Of a DNA stretch of 64,000 nucleotides, positions 16,914 to 25,949 are shown piece after piece; within the stretch, counting starts at the first letter, position 1, and every line of letters begins with the position of its first letter. The position numbers and the translations under genes are program-made. Below the pieces are notes generated by a model. It ran no database searches. It was not told the DNA's origin and saw nothing but the letters and a program-made list of their open reading frames with translations. This DNA is from Prescottella sp. R16 (lineage in GTDB: Bacteria > Actinomycetota > Actinomycetes > Mycobacteriales > Mycobacteriaceae): assembly GCF_030656875.1 (NCBI RefSeq), contig NZ_CP130943.1, positions 1,364,001 to 1,428,000 on the forward strand, read 5' to 3'.

Positions 16914-18686
16914 ATGAGTTCCGACGCCGCTTCGACGATCGACCTCGCCCAGTTGGTGCGACAACTTCCGTCGATGGCGACCGAACTCCCGACGCTCGCC
17001 CGCGGTGCACTGGGACTGACCCGGCGGCCCACCGACCGGGTGTCGATCGGACGGGTGTTCCAGGACCTGGCGCGGCGACAGCCGAACCGTCCGTTCCTGC
17101 GGTTCGAGGGCACGTCCCGCACCTACGGGCAGGCCAACGAGACCGTCAACCGGTACGCGGACGTCCTCGCCCGCCACGGGGTCCGCCGCGGTGACGTCGT
17201 CGGTGTCCTGATGAAGAACCGCCCCGAGACGCTGCTGGTCGCGCTCGCGGCCGTCAAGCTCGGCGCGGTCTCCGGGATGCTCAACCACAACCAGCGCGGC
17301 GACGTGCTCGCGCACAGTCTCGCGCTGCTGGACAGTCGTGTCCTCGTGGTGGGGGACGAGTGCACCGAGGCCGTCGAGTCGCTCCCGGGAGAGCCGGTCG
17401 CGGAGACCGTGCTGTCCGACCGTGACCTCGACCGGGAGGCGGAAACGGCGGACCCGGCGAATCCCGCTGTATGCGAGCAGATCCTGGCCTCGGAGCGCGC
17501 GTTCTACATCTTCACCTCGGGAACCACCGGTCTGCCGAAGGCCAGCCTGATGAGCCACTACCGGTGGCTCAAGAGCATGTCGGGGATCGGCGCGATGGGA
17601 GTCCGCCTGCGCCGCAACGACGTTCTGTACTGCGCACTGCCGCTCTACCACAACAACGCACTCACGGTGTCGCTGTCGTCGGTGCTGTCGTCGGGTGCCA
17701 CGCTCGCGATCGGGAGCCGGTTCTCGGCCTCGAAGTTCTGGGACGACGCGCGCGCCGAGGGCGCTACCGCATTCGTGTACATCGGCGAGGTGTGCCGGTA
17801 CCTGCTCAACCAGCCGCCGCGACCCACCGACCGTGACAACGACATTCGCCTGATCGTCGGCAACGGGCTGCGCCCCGAGATCTGGACCGAGTTCACGCAG
17901 CGGTTCGGTGTCGACCGGGTCGCCGAGTTCTACGGTGCCAGCGAATGCAACATCGCGTTCGTCAACGCTCTCGGCGTCGAACGGACCGCAGGACTGTGCC
18001 CGCTGCCGTTCGCCGTCGTCGACTTCGATCCCGAGACCGGGAGGGCCCGCCGCCACGACGACGGCCGGCTGCGCAAGGTCCGGGCCGGGCAGGTGGGGCT
18101 GCTGCTGTCGAAGGTCACCGCCCGATCCCCGTTCGACGGCTACACCGACGCCGACGCCGGTGAACGCAAACTGGTCCGGGACGGCTTCCGGGACGGCGAC
18201 TGCTGGTTCGACACCGGCGACCTGGTGCGCCGGCAGGGATACTTCCACGTCGCGTTCGTCGACCGCCTCGGCGACACGTTCCGCTGGAAGGGGGAGAACG
18301 TCGCCACCACCGAGGTCGAGGGGGCACTGACCGCGCATCCCGCGATCGCCGAGGCCGTCGTGTACGGCGTCGCCGTCGACGGAACCGACGGCAAGGCCGG
18401 AATGGCTGCCGTGACCCTGCAGCCCGGGTACGACTTCGACGGTGCGCGCCTCGCGGCGGACCTGTTCGACCGGCTCCCCGTGTACGCGGTCCCGCTGTTC
18501 GTCCGCGTCGTCGAATCGCTCGAGGCGACGTCGACGTTCAAGAGCCGCAAGGTGGAACTGCGCGACGAGGGCTACGCGCCGACCGTGGACCGACTGTACG
18601 TTCTCGCCGGTCGCACCGACGGCTACGTGCCGGCCTACGACGGGTACGTTCGCGCGGTCGCGGAGGGCACCGCGCCCGGGGCATAG
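16914..18686 (+). CDS. fadD6: Long-chain fatty acid-CoA ligase FadD6
   Basis: Adenylate-forming acyl-CoA synthetase of 590 residues, in the FATP-like very-long-chain branch represented by M. tuberculosis FadD6 (Rv1206). The P-loop is IFTSGTTGLPKASLMSHY (about residue 198); YGASEC is the A5 motif; FDTGDLVRRQGYFHVAFVDR carries the ATP-binding aspartate and hinge; FRWKGENVATTEVE and STFKSRK complete the C-terminal domain. ATG 16914 has GAGAAGG at 16901-16907 seven bases upstream; ATG 16908 directly abuts that site and is unlikely. A palindromic operator precedes it, implying regulation, perhaps by acyl-CoA. The folP2-gpgS pair follows downstream. Confidence 0.9.
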   Translation: MSSDAASTIDLAQLVRQLPSMATELPTLARGALGLTRRPTDRVSIGRVFQDLARRQPNRPFLRFEGTSRTYGQANETVNRYADVLARHGVRRGDVVGVLMKNRPETLLVALAAVKLGAVSGMLNHNQRGDVLAHSLALLDSRVLVVGDECTEAVESLPGEPVAETVLSDRDLDREAETADPANPAVCEQILASERAFYIFTSGTTGLPKASLMSHYRWLKSMSGIGAMGVRLRRNDVLYCALPLYHNNALTVSLSSVLSSGATLAIGSRFSASKFWDDARAEGATAFVYIGEVCRYLLNQPPRPTDRDNDIRLIVGNGLRPEIWTEFTQRFGVDRVAEFYGASECNIAFVNALGVERTAGLCPLPFAVVDFDPETGRARRHDDGRLRKVRAGQVGLLLSKVTARSPFDGYTDADAGERKLVRDGFRDGDCWFDTGDLVRRQGYFHVAFVDRLGDTFRWKGENVATTEVEGALTAHPAIAEAVVYGVAVDGTDGKAGMAAVTLQPGYDFDGARLAADLFDRLPVYAVPLFVRVVESLEATSTFKSRKVELRDEGYAPTVDRLYVLAGRTDGYVPAYDGYVRAVAEGTAPGA

Positions 18687-18715
18687 TGCGATCGGTGTCG
18701 TGCGAGTATGGGGAC

Positions 18716-19615
18716 ATGGCACCCCGCCCCACCCTCGCGGCCCCCGGCCGTGTCCTGCCCACCCTGTGCGGCAGGCCGGTCGCGACCGATCGTGCACTCG
18801 TCATGGCGATCGTCAACCGCACCCCCGACTCGTTCTACGACCGCGGTGCCACGTTCTCCGACGCGGCCGCGATGGCGGCGGTCGACCGGGCCGTCGCCGA
18901 GGGCGCGGACCTCGTCGACGTCGGCGGTGTCAAGGCGGGACCCGGTGCGCTCGTCGACGCCGACGAGGAGACCCGCCGGGTGGTGCCGTTCGTGGAGGCC
19001 ATCCGGGCCCGCCACCCCGAGGTGATCATCAGTGTCGACACGTGGCGCAGCGAGGTCGCCCAGCTCGCGTGCGGCGCGGGCGCCGACCTGATCAACGACA
19101 CGTGGGCCGGGGCCGACCCGCACCTGGTCGAGGTGGCCGCCGAACTCGGCGCCGGCATCGTCTGCTCGCACACCGGGGGAGCCGTCCCCCGGACCCGGCC
19201 GCACCGGGTCCGCTACACCGACGTCGTCGCGGACGTCGTCGACGAGGTGGTCGGGGCCGCCGAGCGCGCGTCGGAGCTGGGAGTGAAGCCGGACGCGATC
19301 CTGATCGACCCCACCCACGACTTCGGGAAGAACACCTTCCACGGGCTCGAACTGCTGCGCCGTGTCGGGGAACTCGTCGACACCGGATGGCCGGTGCTGA
19401 TGGCGCTGAGCAACAAGGACTTCGTCGGGGAGACGCTCGGGGTGGACCTCACCGCCCGGCTCGAGGGCACCCTCGCCGCGACCGCACTGGCCGCCGCCGG
19501 CGGTGCCCGGGTGTTCCGCGTCCACGAGGTCGCGTCCACCCGCCGGGTGGTGGACATGGTCGCCGCGATCCAGGGATCCCGCCCGCCCGCCCGTACCGTC
19601 CGGGGGCTGGCATGA
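18716..19615 (+). CDS. folP2: Dihydropteroate synthase homologue FolP2
   Basis: TIM-barrel protein of 299 residues homologous to dihydropteroate synthase. The pterin-site blocks NRTPDSFYDRGATF, VDTWR, INDTWAG and PTHDFGKNTFHGLELL are retained, but the loop that normally reads GGESTRPG is VGGVKAGPG, and the usual SRK motif appears as SNKDF. M. tuberculosis FolP2 has been reported to lack dihydropteroate synthase activity, which fits these changes. ATG 18716 was chosen from homology; an in-frame start at 18686 is less likely. Its stop overlaps the gpgS start (ATGA). The conserved pairing with gpgS suggests a role tied to methylglucose lipopolysaccharide and not to folate, but this is inference. 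Confidence 0.88.
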   Translation: MAPRPTLAAPGRVLPTLCGRPVATDRALVMAIVNRTPDSFYDRGATFSDAAAMAAVDRAVAEGADLVDVGGVKAGPGALVDADEETRRVVPFVEAIRARHPEVIISVDTWRSEVAQLACGAGADLINDTWAGADPHLVEVAAELGAGIVCSHTGGAVPRTRPHRVRYTDVVADVVDEVVGAAERASELGVKPDAILIDPTHDFGKNTFHGLELLRRVGELVDTGWPVLMALSNKDFVGETLGVDLTARLEGTLAATALAAAGGARVFRVHEVASTRRVVDMVAAIQGSRPPARTVRGLA

Positions 19616-20544
19616 GCATCGTCGGCACGACCGGCACGTGGGCCGACACCAACAGCTGGGACCATCCGCACTGGTCCGTCGCCGACCTCGAGCGGGCCAA
19701 GGCCGGCCGCACCGTGTCGGTGGTGCTGCCGGCGCTGAACGAGGAGCGGACCGTCGCCGGTGTCGTCGACAGCATCCACCCGCTGCTCGGTGGGCTGGTC
19801 GACGAGCTGATCGTCCTCGACTCCGGATCGTGCGACGGCACCGCCGTCCGGGCGCGGGCCGCGGGAGCCACCGTCGTCAGCCGTGAGGACGCCGTGCCGG
19901 GACTGCCACCCGTGCCGGGCAAGGGTGAGGTGCTGTGGCGCTCGATCGCCGCGAGCACCGGCGACGTGATCGCGTTCGTCGACTCCGACCTCGTCGATCC
20001 CGATCCCGCGTTCGTCCCGAAACTGCTGGGGCCGTTGCTCACCGGCGACGGTATCCACCTCGTCAAGGGGTACTACCGGCGGCCGCTGCGCTCCGGCGGA
20101 GCCGAGGACGCCAACGGCGGCGGCCGGGTCACCGAACTGGTGGCACGCCCCATGCTCGCGGCGCTGCGGCCCGAACTGACATGCGTGCTGCAGCCGTTGG
20201 GCGGCGAGTACGCGGGCACCCGGGAACTGCTGTCGGCGGTACCGTTCGCGCCCGGCTACGGCGTCGAGATCGGCCTGCTCCTCGACACGTACGACCGCCT
20301 CGGGCTCGGTGCGATCGGACAGGTCAACCTGGGGGTGCGCAAGCATCGCAACCGGCCGCTGTCCGAACTCGGGGTGATGAGCCGGCAGATCATCGGCACC
20401 ATGCTGCGCCGGTGCGGTGTCGCCGACGACGGCAGCGGGCTCACCCAGTTCGTCGCCGACGGCCAGTCGTTCCTGCCGGTGCACACCGATGTCTCCCTCG
20501 CCGACCGGCCGCCGATGAACACCGTGCGTGTCGGTGGTTCGTGA
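19612..20544 (+). CDS. gpgS: Glucosyl-3-phosphoglycerate synthase
   Basis: GT81-family retaining glycosyltransferase of 310 residues. It transfers glucose from UDP- or ADP-glucose to 3-phosphoglycerate, the first step of methylglucose lipopolysaccharide synthesis in mycobacteria and relatives. Visible are VVLPALNEERTVAG (nucleotide-sugar site, about residue 37), LDSGSCDGT, PGKGEVLWR with the phosphate-binding lysine (about 104), the metal-binding DSD at 124-126, KGYYRRP and the late RKHRNRPLSEL. ATG 19612 overlaps the folP2 stop. The size is close to M. tuberculosis GpgS (Rv1208). Glycogen-type genes glgM/glgC lie 2 kb away, so alpha-glucan and lipopolysaccharide metabolism are grouped. Confidence 0.94.
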   Translation: MSIVGTTGTWADTNSWDHPHWSVADLERAKAGRTVSVVLPALNEERTVAGVVDSIHPLLGGLVDELIVLDSGSCDGTAVRARAAGATVVSREDAVPGLPPVPGKGEVLWRSIAASTGDVIAFVDSDLVDPDPAFVPKLLGPLLTGDGIHLVKGYYRRPLRSGGAEDANGGGRVTELVARPMLAALRPELTCVLQPLGGEYAGTRELLSAVPFAPGYGVEIGLLLDTYDRLGLGAIGQVNLGVRKHRNRPLSELGVMSRQIIGTMLRRCGVADDGSGLTQFVADGQSFLPVHTDVSLADRPPMNTVRVGGS

Positions 20545-20557
20545 CAGGATCGCCCCC

Positions 20558-20869
20558 ATGCTGACGCTCCTGCTGTACCTGCTGATCATGGCGGCGGTCG
20601 GCGCCCTGCTCTTCTTCGTCGTGAGCGCCGTGTTCGGCCGGTCCGAGGACCTGCCGCCGCTGCCGTCGGGCACCACCGCGACGGCGCTCCCGGCCGACGG
20701 GGTCACCGGCACCGATGTGCAGGCGCTGCGCTTCCAGCAGACGCTGCGCGGCTACAAGACCAGCGAGGTGGACTGGGCCCTCGAACGTCTCGGCCGTGAA
20801 ATCGACTCGCTGCGGGCGCAATTGGCGGAGCGGAACGACGAACGGGAACCGGGGGTGGAGGAGCGGTGA
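20558..20869 (+). CDS. Small DivIVA-domain membrane protein (Rv1209-like)
   Basis: Protein of 103 residues with one N-terminal membrane helix (LLLYLLIMAAVGALLFFVVS) and a C-terminal segment YKTSEVDWALERLGREIDSL that resembles the DivIVA N-terminal fold, followed by a short charged coil. Its function is unknown. Position between gpgS and tag matches Rv1209 of M. tuberculosis. ATG 20558 was chosen over an in-frame start at 20528 because the membrane helix then begins directly. Its TGA overlaps the GTG of tag, so translation is coupled. Confidence 0.75.
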   Translation: MLTLLLYLLIMAAVGALLFFVVSAVFGRSEDLPPLPSGTTATALPADGVTGTDVQALRFQQTLRGYKTSEVDWALERLGREIDSLRAQLAERNDEREPGVEER

Positions 20870-21426
20870 CGGATCGGTGCCCCTGGGCGGTCGACACCGA
20901 CGGCACCCGGGTCTACCGCGACTACCACGACTTCGAATGGGGGCGGCCGCTGCACGGGCGTGACGCGCTGTTCGAGCGACTGTGCCTCGAGGCGTTCCAG
21001 TCCGGGCTGTCGTGGATCACGATCCTGCGCAAGCGGGAGGCGTTCCGGAGGGCGTTCGCGGGCTTCGACCCGGAGATCGTCGCCGAGTTCGGTGACGACG
21101 ACGTCGCCCGGCTGCTCGCGGACTCCGGGATCGTCCGCAATCGTGCGAAGATCGCGGCCGCCGTCACCAATGCGCGGGCCGTCCTGGACCTCGACGGCAC
21201 CGACCTCGACACCCTGCTGTGGTCGTTCGCCCCGCCGCGGCGCGCGCGACGCTTCACCCGAGTCGAGGAGGTTCCCGCGATCACCGCCGAATCGACGGCG
21301 ATGGCCGCCGAATTGAAGCGTCGCGGTTTCCGTTTCGTGGGCCCTACCACGGCGTATGCCCTCATGCAGGCCACCGGAATGGTCGACGATCATCTGGCGT
21401 CGTGCGGGGTCGAACCGGCCCTTTAG
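20866..21426 (+). CDS. tag: DNA-3-methyladenine glycosylase I
   Basis: Base-excision repair glycosylase of 186 residues removing 3-methyladenine. The zinc-snap ligands of the Tag family are all present: Cys5, His21, His176 and Cys180, the last pair in DDHLASC. Other family blocks are YHDFEWGRPL, SGLSWITILRKREAFR and RNRAKIAAAVTNAR. GTG 20866 overlaps the stop of the preceding gene and GGAGGAG at 20857-20863 provides the ribosome binding site. It is probably co-transcribed with gpgS and the small membrane protein. Nothing suggests alkylation-specific control. Confidence 0.93.
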   Translation: MTDRCPWAVDTDGTRVYRDYHDFEWGRPLHGRDALFERLCLEAFQSGLSWITILRKREAFRRAFAGFDPEIVAEFGDDDVARLLADSGIVRNRAKIAAAVTNARAVLDLDGTDLDTLLWSFAPPRRARRFTRVEEVPAITAESTAMAAELKRRGFRFVGPTTAYALMQATGMVDDHLASCGVEPAL

Positions 21427-21587
21427 CACTGACCGGTTCGGGCGATTTTCACGCCTCGCTACCCGGCAACCCGCTCGATAGGGAAGAATGGAGTACCGAG
21501 CCTCGCCGAGTGCCGGCGGGGCCGCCAGGTAAGCCAGGTGATCCGACGCGCTCGTGAAAGCCGGCGCAGATGTGGAGGGAGCAGAGG

Positions 21588-21755
21588 ATGGCGGCCATGA
21601 AGCCCCGGACCGGGGACGGTCCCCTCGAAGCAACCAAAGAGGGACGAGGAATCGTCATGCGGGTTCCGCTCGAGGGCGGTGGACGTCTGGTCGTCGAACT
21701 CACACCGGACGAAGCTGCGGCGCTGGGGGACGAACTCAAGGCTGTCACCAGCTGA
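21588..21755 (+). CDS. DUF3117 small conserved protein
   Basis: Protein of 55 residues, MAAMKPRTGDG onwards, highly conserved in actinobacteria as DUF3117 (Rv1211 type); function unknown. It has an EATKEGRGIVMRVPLEGGGR core and a C-terminal helix ELTPDEAAALGDEL. ATG 21588 is chosen from family length; GGAGGGA at 21574-21580 lies seven bases upstream. A strong hairpin follows at 21774. The 161 bp before the gene have room for its own promoter, but no convincing -35/-10 pair was seen. Confidence 0.85.
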   Translation: MAAMKPRTGDGPLEATKEGRGIVMRVPLEGGGRLVVELTPDEAAALGDELKAVTS

Positions 21756-21773
21756 TCACCGTCTGAGACGTGC

Positions 21774-21799
21774 ACGGCCGGGTCGAACGACCCGGCCGT
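21774..21799 (+). terminator. Intrinsic-type terminator after DUF3117 gene
   Basis: ACGGCCGGGTCG (21774-21785) and CGACCCGGCCGT (21788-21799) form a perfect 12-bp stem with a two-base nominal loop, 18 bases after the DUF3117 stop. It is followed by CGTCTTCGG, without a long U-tract. It would end the transcript before the methyltransferase gene. Confidence 0.75.
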
Positions 21800-21848
21800 C
21801 GTCTTCGGATCGATCGGAACCATCTCGTCGAAAGGGCCCGGCAGAACG

Positions 21849-22721
21849 GTGCTTGCCGATGTGTGTGCGCTGCTCGCGTGCCCCCAGTGCGGTGACGGAC
21901 TCGACCTCGACTCCGGCGCGGACGGTACCGCCCGCACACTGGTGTGCGGGCGCGGCCACAGCTTCGACGTCGCCCGCCAGGGCTACGTGACCCTGCTGAC
22001 GGGGGCCGCCACGAAATTCACCGGCGACAGCCCGGACATGATCGCCGCCCGCGTCGCGTTCCTCGACTCCGGGCACTTCGCGCCGCTCATGGATGCGGTC
22101 GCCGACGCCGTCACCGGCACCACCGACCGGGACGACCGGCCACGGATCCTCGAGATCGGGGCCGGCACCGGCCACTATCTCGCCCGTGTCCTCGACGCGT
22201 CCCCGTCCGCACACGGTATCGGACTGGACGTGTCCAAGCCCGCGGCCCGACGCCTGGCCCGCGCCCACCCGCGGGGTGCCGCCGTCGTCGCCGACGTGTG
22301 GCGACAACTCCCGGTCCGAGACCGGGCCCTCACCCACGTGCTGTCGGTGTTCGCGCCGCGCAACGCCGCCGAGATCGACCGCGTGCTCGCCGAGCGGGGC
22401 ACTCTCGTCGTCCTCACCCCGACCGAACGTCACCTCGCCGAACTCGTGGATCTGCTCGGCATGGTCCGGGTCGACGACCGCAAGGTCGAGCGGCTCGGGG
22501 ACACCGTGTCCGGACGCTTCGACCGTATCGGCCGGACACCCGTCGAGGTCCGGATGTCGCTGTCGCACCGGGACATCGAGAACCTCGTCGGCATGGGGCC
22601 GTCGGCGCGGCACCTGACGCCCGAGCGTCGTGCCGAGACGATCGCGACACTGCCGGAGCCGTTCACGGTGACCGCGTCCGTCGTCGTATCGACCTACCGG
22701 CGCACCACTACCGGAGGCTGA
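21849..22721 (+). CDS. RlmA-like rRNA (guanine-N1) methyltransferase
   Basis: SAM-dependent methyltransferase of 290 residues similar to RlmA(I)/RlmA(II), which methylate 23S rRNA G745 or G748; a tylosin-resistance type (TlrB) belongs to the same family. The N-terminal zinc finger is seen as CPQC, then a cysteine at about residue 33 and a histidine at 37 in CGRGHSFD. The GYVTLL segment is family-typical. The SAM site is ILEIGAGTGHYLARVL (about residue 99), and a RLGDTVSGRFDR stretch lies near 220. GTG 21849 is the start by homology. Its 3' end overlaps that of glgM by 14 bp in convergent orientation. The exact methylated base cannot be told from sequence. Confidence 0.85.
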   Translation: MLADVCALLACPQCGDGLDLDSGADGTARTLVCGRGHSFDVARQGYVTLLTGAATKFTGDSPDMIAARVAFLDSGHFAPLMDAVADAVTGTTDRDDRPRILEIGAGTGHYLARVLDASPSAHGIGLDVSKPAARRLARAHPRGAAVVADVWRQLPVRDRALTHVLSVFAPRNAAEIDRVLAERGTLVVLTPTERHLAELVDLLGMVRVDDRKVERLGDTVSGRFDRIGRTPVEVRMSLSHRDIENLVGMGPSARHLTPERRAETIATLPEPFTVTASVVVSTYRRTTTGG

Positions 22722-23874
22722 GCACCTCCGCGTACACCGCGAGCGTCTGCTCCGCGATCCGCGCCCACGAGAACTCGGCCGTCGCCCGCGCCCGCCCGGC
22801 CTGACCCATCGCGGCCGCCCGTCCGGGATCGGTGGCGACGTCGTTCACGGCCGCCGCGAACGCCCGCTCGAACGCGGCAGGTTCGTACGGGTTGTAGTGG
22901 ACGAGGCGTCCGGTGACCCCGTCGCACACCACCTCGGGGATACCGCCGACATCGGAGGCGACGACCGCGGTCTCGCACGCCATCGCCTCGAGGTTGACGA
23001 TGCCCAGCGGCTCGTACACCGACGGGCACACGAACACGGTTGCTGCGGAGACGATCCCGCGGAGCTGTTCGACGGGCAGCATGTCGTGGATCCACACCAC
23101 GCCGGTGCGGTGGGCCGACAGCGCGGCGACGTCGGCGGCGATCTCGTCCGCGAGAGCGGGGGTGTCCGCCGCGCCGGCGCACAGCACCAGCTGGATCGAC
23201 GGATCGAAGTAGCGGGCCGCCGCCACGAGATGGCCGAGGCCCTTCTGTCGGGCGATCCGGCCGACGAACACCACGATCGGCCGGTCCGGGTCGATACCGT
23301 GCCGGGCGAGCACGGACCGGCCGGCGGCCGCGTCGGGGTACCAGACGTCGGTGTCGATCCCGTTGTGCACCACGTGAACCCGATCGGGGTCGATCGCCGG
23401 ATACGCCGCCAGCACGTCGGTGCGCATACCGGAACTGACCGCGACGACGGCGTCGGCGTGCTCGAACGCGTTGCGTTCGGACCACGACGAGATCCGGTAT
23501 CCGGGGCCGAGCTGCTCGGCCTTCCACGGCCGCCGCGGTTCGAGGGAGTGTGCGGTCACGACGTGCGGAACGTCGTGCAGTTGCGCCGCCAGATGCCCGG
23601 CGAGACCGGTGTACCAGGTGTGCGAGTGCACGAGGTCGGCGCTGCGGGCGGCGTGTGCCATCCGCAGCTGCGCGGACAGGGTCTGCAGCACCGGGTCCGC
23701 GTCGACGAGCGCGGGGTCGGGGGTGTGCACCGCGGCGGTGTCGCGGGGGACGCCGAGACAGTGCACGTCGACGGTGCACAGGCCGCGCAGGTGCGCGACG
23801 AGTTCGGTGACGTGGACGCCTGCGCCCCCGTAGATCTCGGGGGGATATTCCTTCGTCATCATCGCCACGCGCAC
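22708..23874 (-). CDS. glgM: GT4 glycosyltransferase GlgM (maltose-1-phosphate synthase / glycogen synthase)
   Basis: GT-B fold glycosyltransferase of 388 residues, of the Rv1212c type (annotated GlgA, shown in mycobacteria to make maltose-1-phosphate from ADP-glucose and glucose-1-phosphate). The N-terminal KEYPPEIYGGAGVHVTEL loop, HSHTWYTGLAG, FVGRIARQKGLGHL and the EPLGIVNLEAMA donor-site motif with its two glutamates are visible. GTG 23874 follows TACGTT (minus 23886-23881) by six bases, a leaderless layout. glgC, which supplies ADP-glucose, is divergent 98 bp away, so the two steps form one regulatory unit. Confidence 0.92.
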   Translation of the reverse strand: MRVAMMTKEYPPEIYGGAGVHVTELVAHLRGLCTVDVHCLGVPRDTAAVHTPDPALVDADPVLQTLSAQLRMAHAARSADLVHSHTWYTGLAGHLAAQLHDVPHVVTAHSLEPRRPWKAEQLGPGYRISSWSERNAFEHADAVVAVSSGMRTDVLAAYPAIDPDRVHVVHNGIDTDVWYPDAAAGRSVLARHGIDPDRPIVVFVGRIARQKGLGHLVAAARYFDPSIQLVLCAGAADTPALADEIAADVAALSAHRTGVVWIHDMLPVEQLRGIVSAATVFVCPSVYEPLGIVNLEAMACETAVVASDVGGIPEVVCDGVTGRLVHYNPYEPAAFERAFAAAVNDVATDPGRAAAMGQAGRARATAEFSWARIAEQTLAVYAEVLSLR

Positions 23875-23972
23875 CGGCTGAACGTATCCGGCGGAACCCG
23901 CTGTCGGCCACCTGCGGGGCCCGTTCCCTGCAACGGTGGCGGCAGTCGGTGCCCGCCCGATAGGTTGACGGT
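23875..23972. promoter_or_regulatory. Divergent glgM/glgC promoter region
   Basis: This 98-bp gap holds TAGGTT at 23961-23966, six bases before the glgC GTG, and TACGTT on the minus strand (23886-23881), six bases before the glgM GTG. Both are good -10 candidates for leaderless messages. No clear palindromic operator was seen between them. Confidence 0.55.
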
Positions 23973-25187
23973 GTGAGGAGTCAGCCCCATGTGCTCGGGA
24001 TCGTGCTCGCCGGCGGCGAGGGTAAGCGCCTCTATCCGCTGACCGCCGACCGGGCCAAGCCCGCTGTCCCGTTCGGGGGCGCCTACCGGCTGATCGACTT
24101 CGTCCTCAGCAATCTCGTCAACGCCGGCTATCTGCGGATCTGTGTGCTGACCCAGTACAAGTCGCATTCACTGGACCGGCACATCTCGCAGACGTGGCGA
24201 CTGTCCGGGTTCGCGGGGGAGTACATCACCCCGGTCCCGGCGCAGCAGCGTCTCGGTCCGCGCTGGTACACCGGCAGCGCCGACGCGATCTTCCAGTCGC
24301 TCAACCTGGTGTACGACGAGGACCCCGAGTACATCGTCGTGTTCGGCGCCGACCACGTGTACCGCATGGATCCCGAGCAGATGGTCCAGCACCACATCGA
24401 CTCCGGTGCCGGGGTGACCGTCGCCGGGATCCGGGTGCCGCGCAGCGAGGCGTACGCGTTCGGCTGCATCGACAGCGACGAGTCCGGTCGGATCACCCAG
24501 TTCCTGGAGAAGCCCGCCCACCCGCCGGGCACCCCGGACGATCCGAACGTCACGTTCGCGTCGATGGGCAACTACGTGTTCACCACCAAGGTGCTCGTCG
24601 ACGCGATCCGCGCCGACTCCGAGAACTCCGACTCCGACCACGACATGGGCGGCGACATCATCCCCGCACTCGTCGACGCGGGTCTCGCGTCCGTCTACGA
24701 CTTCAAGAACAACGTCGTGCCCGGGGCGACGGACCGGGACCGCGGCTACTGGCGGGACGTCGGCACGATCGACGCGTTCTACGACGCCCACATGGATCTG
24801 GTGTCGGTGCACCCGGTGTTCAACCTCTACAACCGGCGCTGGCCCATCCGCGGCGGCGCCGAGAACCTCGCGCCCGCCAAGTTCGTCAAGGGCGGTCTCG
24901 CGCAGGAATCGGTGGTCGGGGCGGGTTCGATCCTGTCCGCGGCGACCGTCCGCAACTCGGTCCTCAGCTCCAACGTCATGGTCGAGGACGGCGCCACCGT
25001 CGAGGGCAGCGTCCTGATGCCCGGCGTCCGGGTCGGCAAGGGTGCCGTCGTACGCCGCGCGATCCTCGACAAGAACGTCGTCGTCGGCGACGGTGAGATC
25101 ATTGGTGTCGACCTCGAACGCGACCGCCAACGGTTCGCCGTCAGCAACGGCGGTGTCGTGACGATCGGCAAGGGCGTCTGGATCTAG
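23973..25187 (+). CDS. glgC: Glucose-1-phosphate adenylyltransferase
   Basis: ADP-glucose pyrophosphorylase of 404 residues, making ADP-glucose from ATP and glucose-1-phosphate for alpha-glucan synthesis. The N-terminal nucleotidyltransferase signature is [41 protein letters not shown] (metal and catalytic Asp) and [10 protein letters not shown] follow; [17 protein letters not shown] is typical of GlgC. The last 100 residues are left-handed beta-helix repeats ([18 protein letters not shown]). GTG 23973 is supported by TAGGTT six bases upstream. It works with GlgM, and GpgS may use the same donor. Confidence 0.95.
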   Translation: MRSQPHVLGIVLAGGEGKRLYPLTADRAKPAVPFGGAYRLIDFVLSNLVNAGYLRICVLTQYKSHSLDRHISQTWRLSGFAGEYITPVPAQQRLGPRWYTGSADAIFQSLNLVYDEDPEYIVVFGADHVYRMDPEQMVQHHIDSGAGVTVAGIRVPRSEAYAFGCIDSDESGRITQFLEKPAHPPGTPDDPNVTFASMGNYVFTTKVLVDAIRADSENSDSDHDMGGDIIPALVDAGLASVYDFKNNVVPGATDRDRGYWRDVGTIDAFYDAHMDLVSVHPVFNLYNRRWPIRGGAENLAPAKFVKGGLAQESVVGAGSILSAATVRNSVLSSNVMVEDGATVEGSVLMPGVRVGKGAVVRRAILDKNVVVGDGEIIGVDLERDRQRFAVSNGGVVTIGKGVWI

Positions 25188-25199
25188 CCGTCGCGTGAA

Positions 25200-25218
25200 G
25201 CCCGGGTCACAGCCGGGC
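25200..25218. terminator. Weak hairpin between converging glgC and methyltransferase genes
   Basis: GCCCGG (25200-25205) pairs with CCGGGC (25213-25218) across a seven-base loop, between the ends of two converging genes; the methyltransferase stop codon lies inside. It is short and could be chance in this base composition. Confidence 0.3.
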
Positions 25219-25839
25219 CGCGCACAGCAGCCCGTCGCCCACCGGGAACAGCATCCGGGTCAGCCGTTCGTCGTCGGCGATCGCGCGGCTGGCCTCGCGG
25301 ACCGCGACGGTGACGGCATCCCGCTGACCGGGGTCGGCGACCCGGCCTCCGAGCAGCGCGTTGTGCAGCACGATCACCCCGCCGGGCCGCAACAGCCGCA
25401 CCCCCTCGCGCACGAAGTGCGGCAGATCCTCCGGGGCGTTGTCCACGAACACCAGGTCGTACGCCGAATCGGCGAGCCGCGGCAGGACGTCCAGGGCGCG
25501 GCCGTTGATCAGCCGGGTCCTCGACGGTGCGACACCCGCGTACCGGAACGCCTGCTTCGCCGCGTGCTGGTGCTCGGGTTCACTGTCGATCGTGGTGAGC
25601 ACACCGTCCTCACGCATACCGCGCAGCAGCCACAGCCCGCTGACGCCGGCACCCGCACCGACCTCGACGACCGTCTTCGCGTCGAGCATCTTGCCGAACA
25701 GGGCGAGTGCAGCCCCGACGGGAGGCGGTACCGGAACAGCGCCGAGTTCGACGGCGCGGTCGCGCGCGGTGGCCAGCATCTCGTCCTCGAGGATCAGGCC
25801 CTCGGTGTGGGTGAGAATCCGTTCGGCGTTCGTGTACAC
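25207..25839 (-). CDS. SAM-dependent O-methyltransferase (Rv1220c-like)
   Basis: Class I methyltransferase of 210 residues, COMT-type family 3. The SAM site is [19 protein letters not shown] (about residue 56), followed by acidic [17 protein letters not shown] and the metal-binding-like [13 protein letters not shown], where the family more often has DADK. The methylated substrate is unknown. GTG 25839 was chosen because homology begins at MYTNAERIL and TAGCCT (minus 25852-25847) is seven bases upstream; the ORF extends 114 codons further into the sigE control region without support. It is divergent from sigE, the same place as Rv1220c in M. tuberculosis. Confidence 0.85.
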   Translation of the reverse strand: MYTNAERILTHTEGLILEDEMLATARDRAVELGAVPVPPPVGAALALFGKMLDAKTVVEVGAGAGVSGLWLLRGMREDGVLTTIDSEPEHQHAAKQAFRYAGVAPSRTRLINGRALDVLPRLADSAYDLVFVDNAPEDLPHFVREGVRLLRPGGVIVLHNALLGGRVADPGQRDAVTVAVREASRAIADDERLTRMLFPVGDGLLCAARL

Positions 25840-25920
25840 GGGGTAAAGGCTAGCCGGGCCCGGGCCCGCAGTCGTCACGGCTCGCTCGGGTGCCTGCCCG
25901 GACGACGAACCCCGCGAAAT

Positions 25921-25949
25921 TCTCAGGGGCACCTCAGGTTGCTCATAGT
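25921..25949 (+). promoter_or_regulatory. MprA-box-like direct repeat and promoter upstream of sigE
   Basis: CTCAGG occurs at 25922-25927 and again at 25933-25938, an 11-bp step, in the context TCTCAGGG-GC-ACCTCAGG. This resembles the paired eight-base direct repeat recognised by the response regulator MprA, which in M. tuberculosis controls sigE. CATAGT at 25944-25949 lies 17 bp after TCTCAG and could be the -10 of a distal sigE promoter. An AATT-containing stretch precedes it. Confidence 0.55.
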
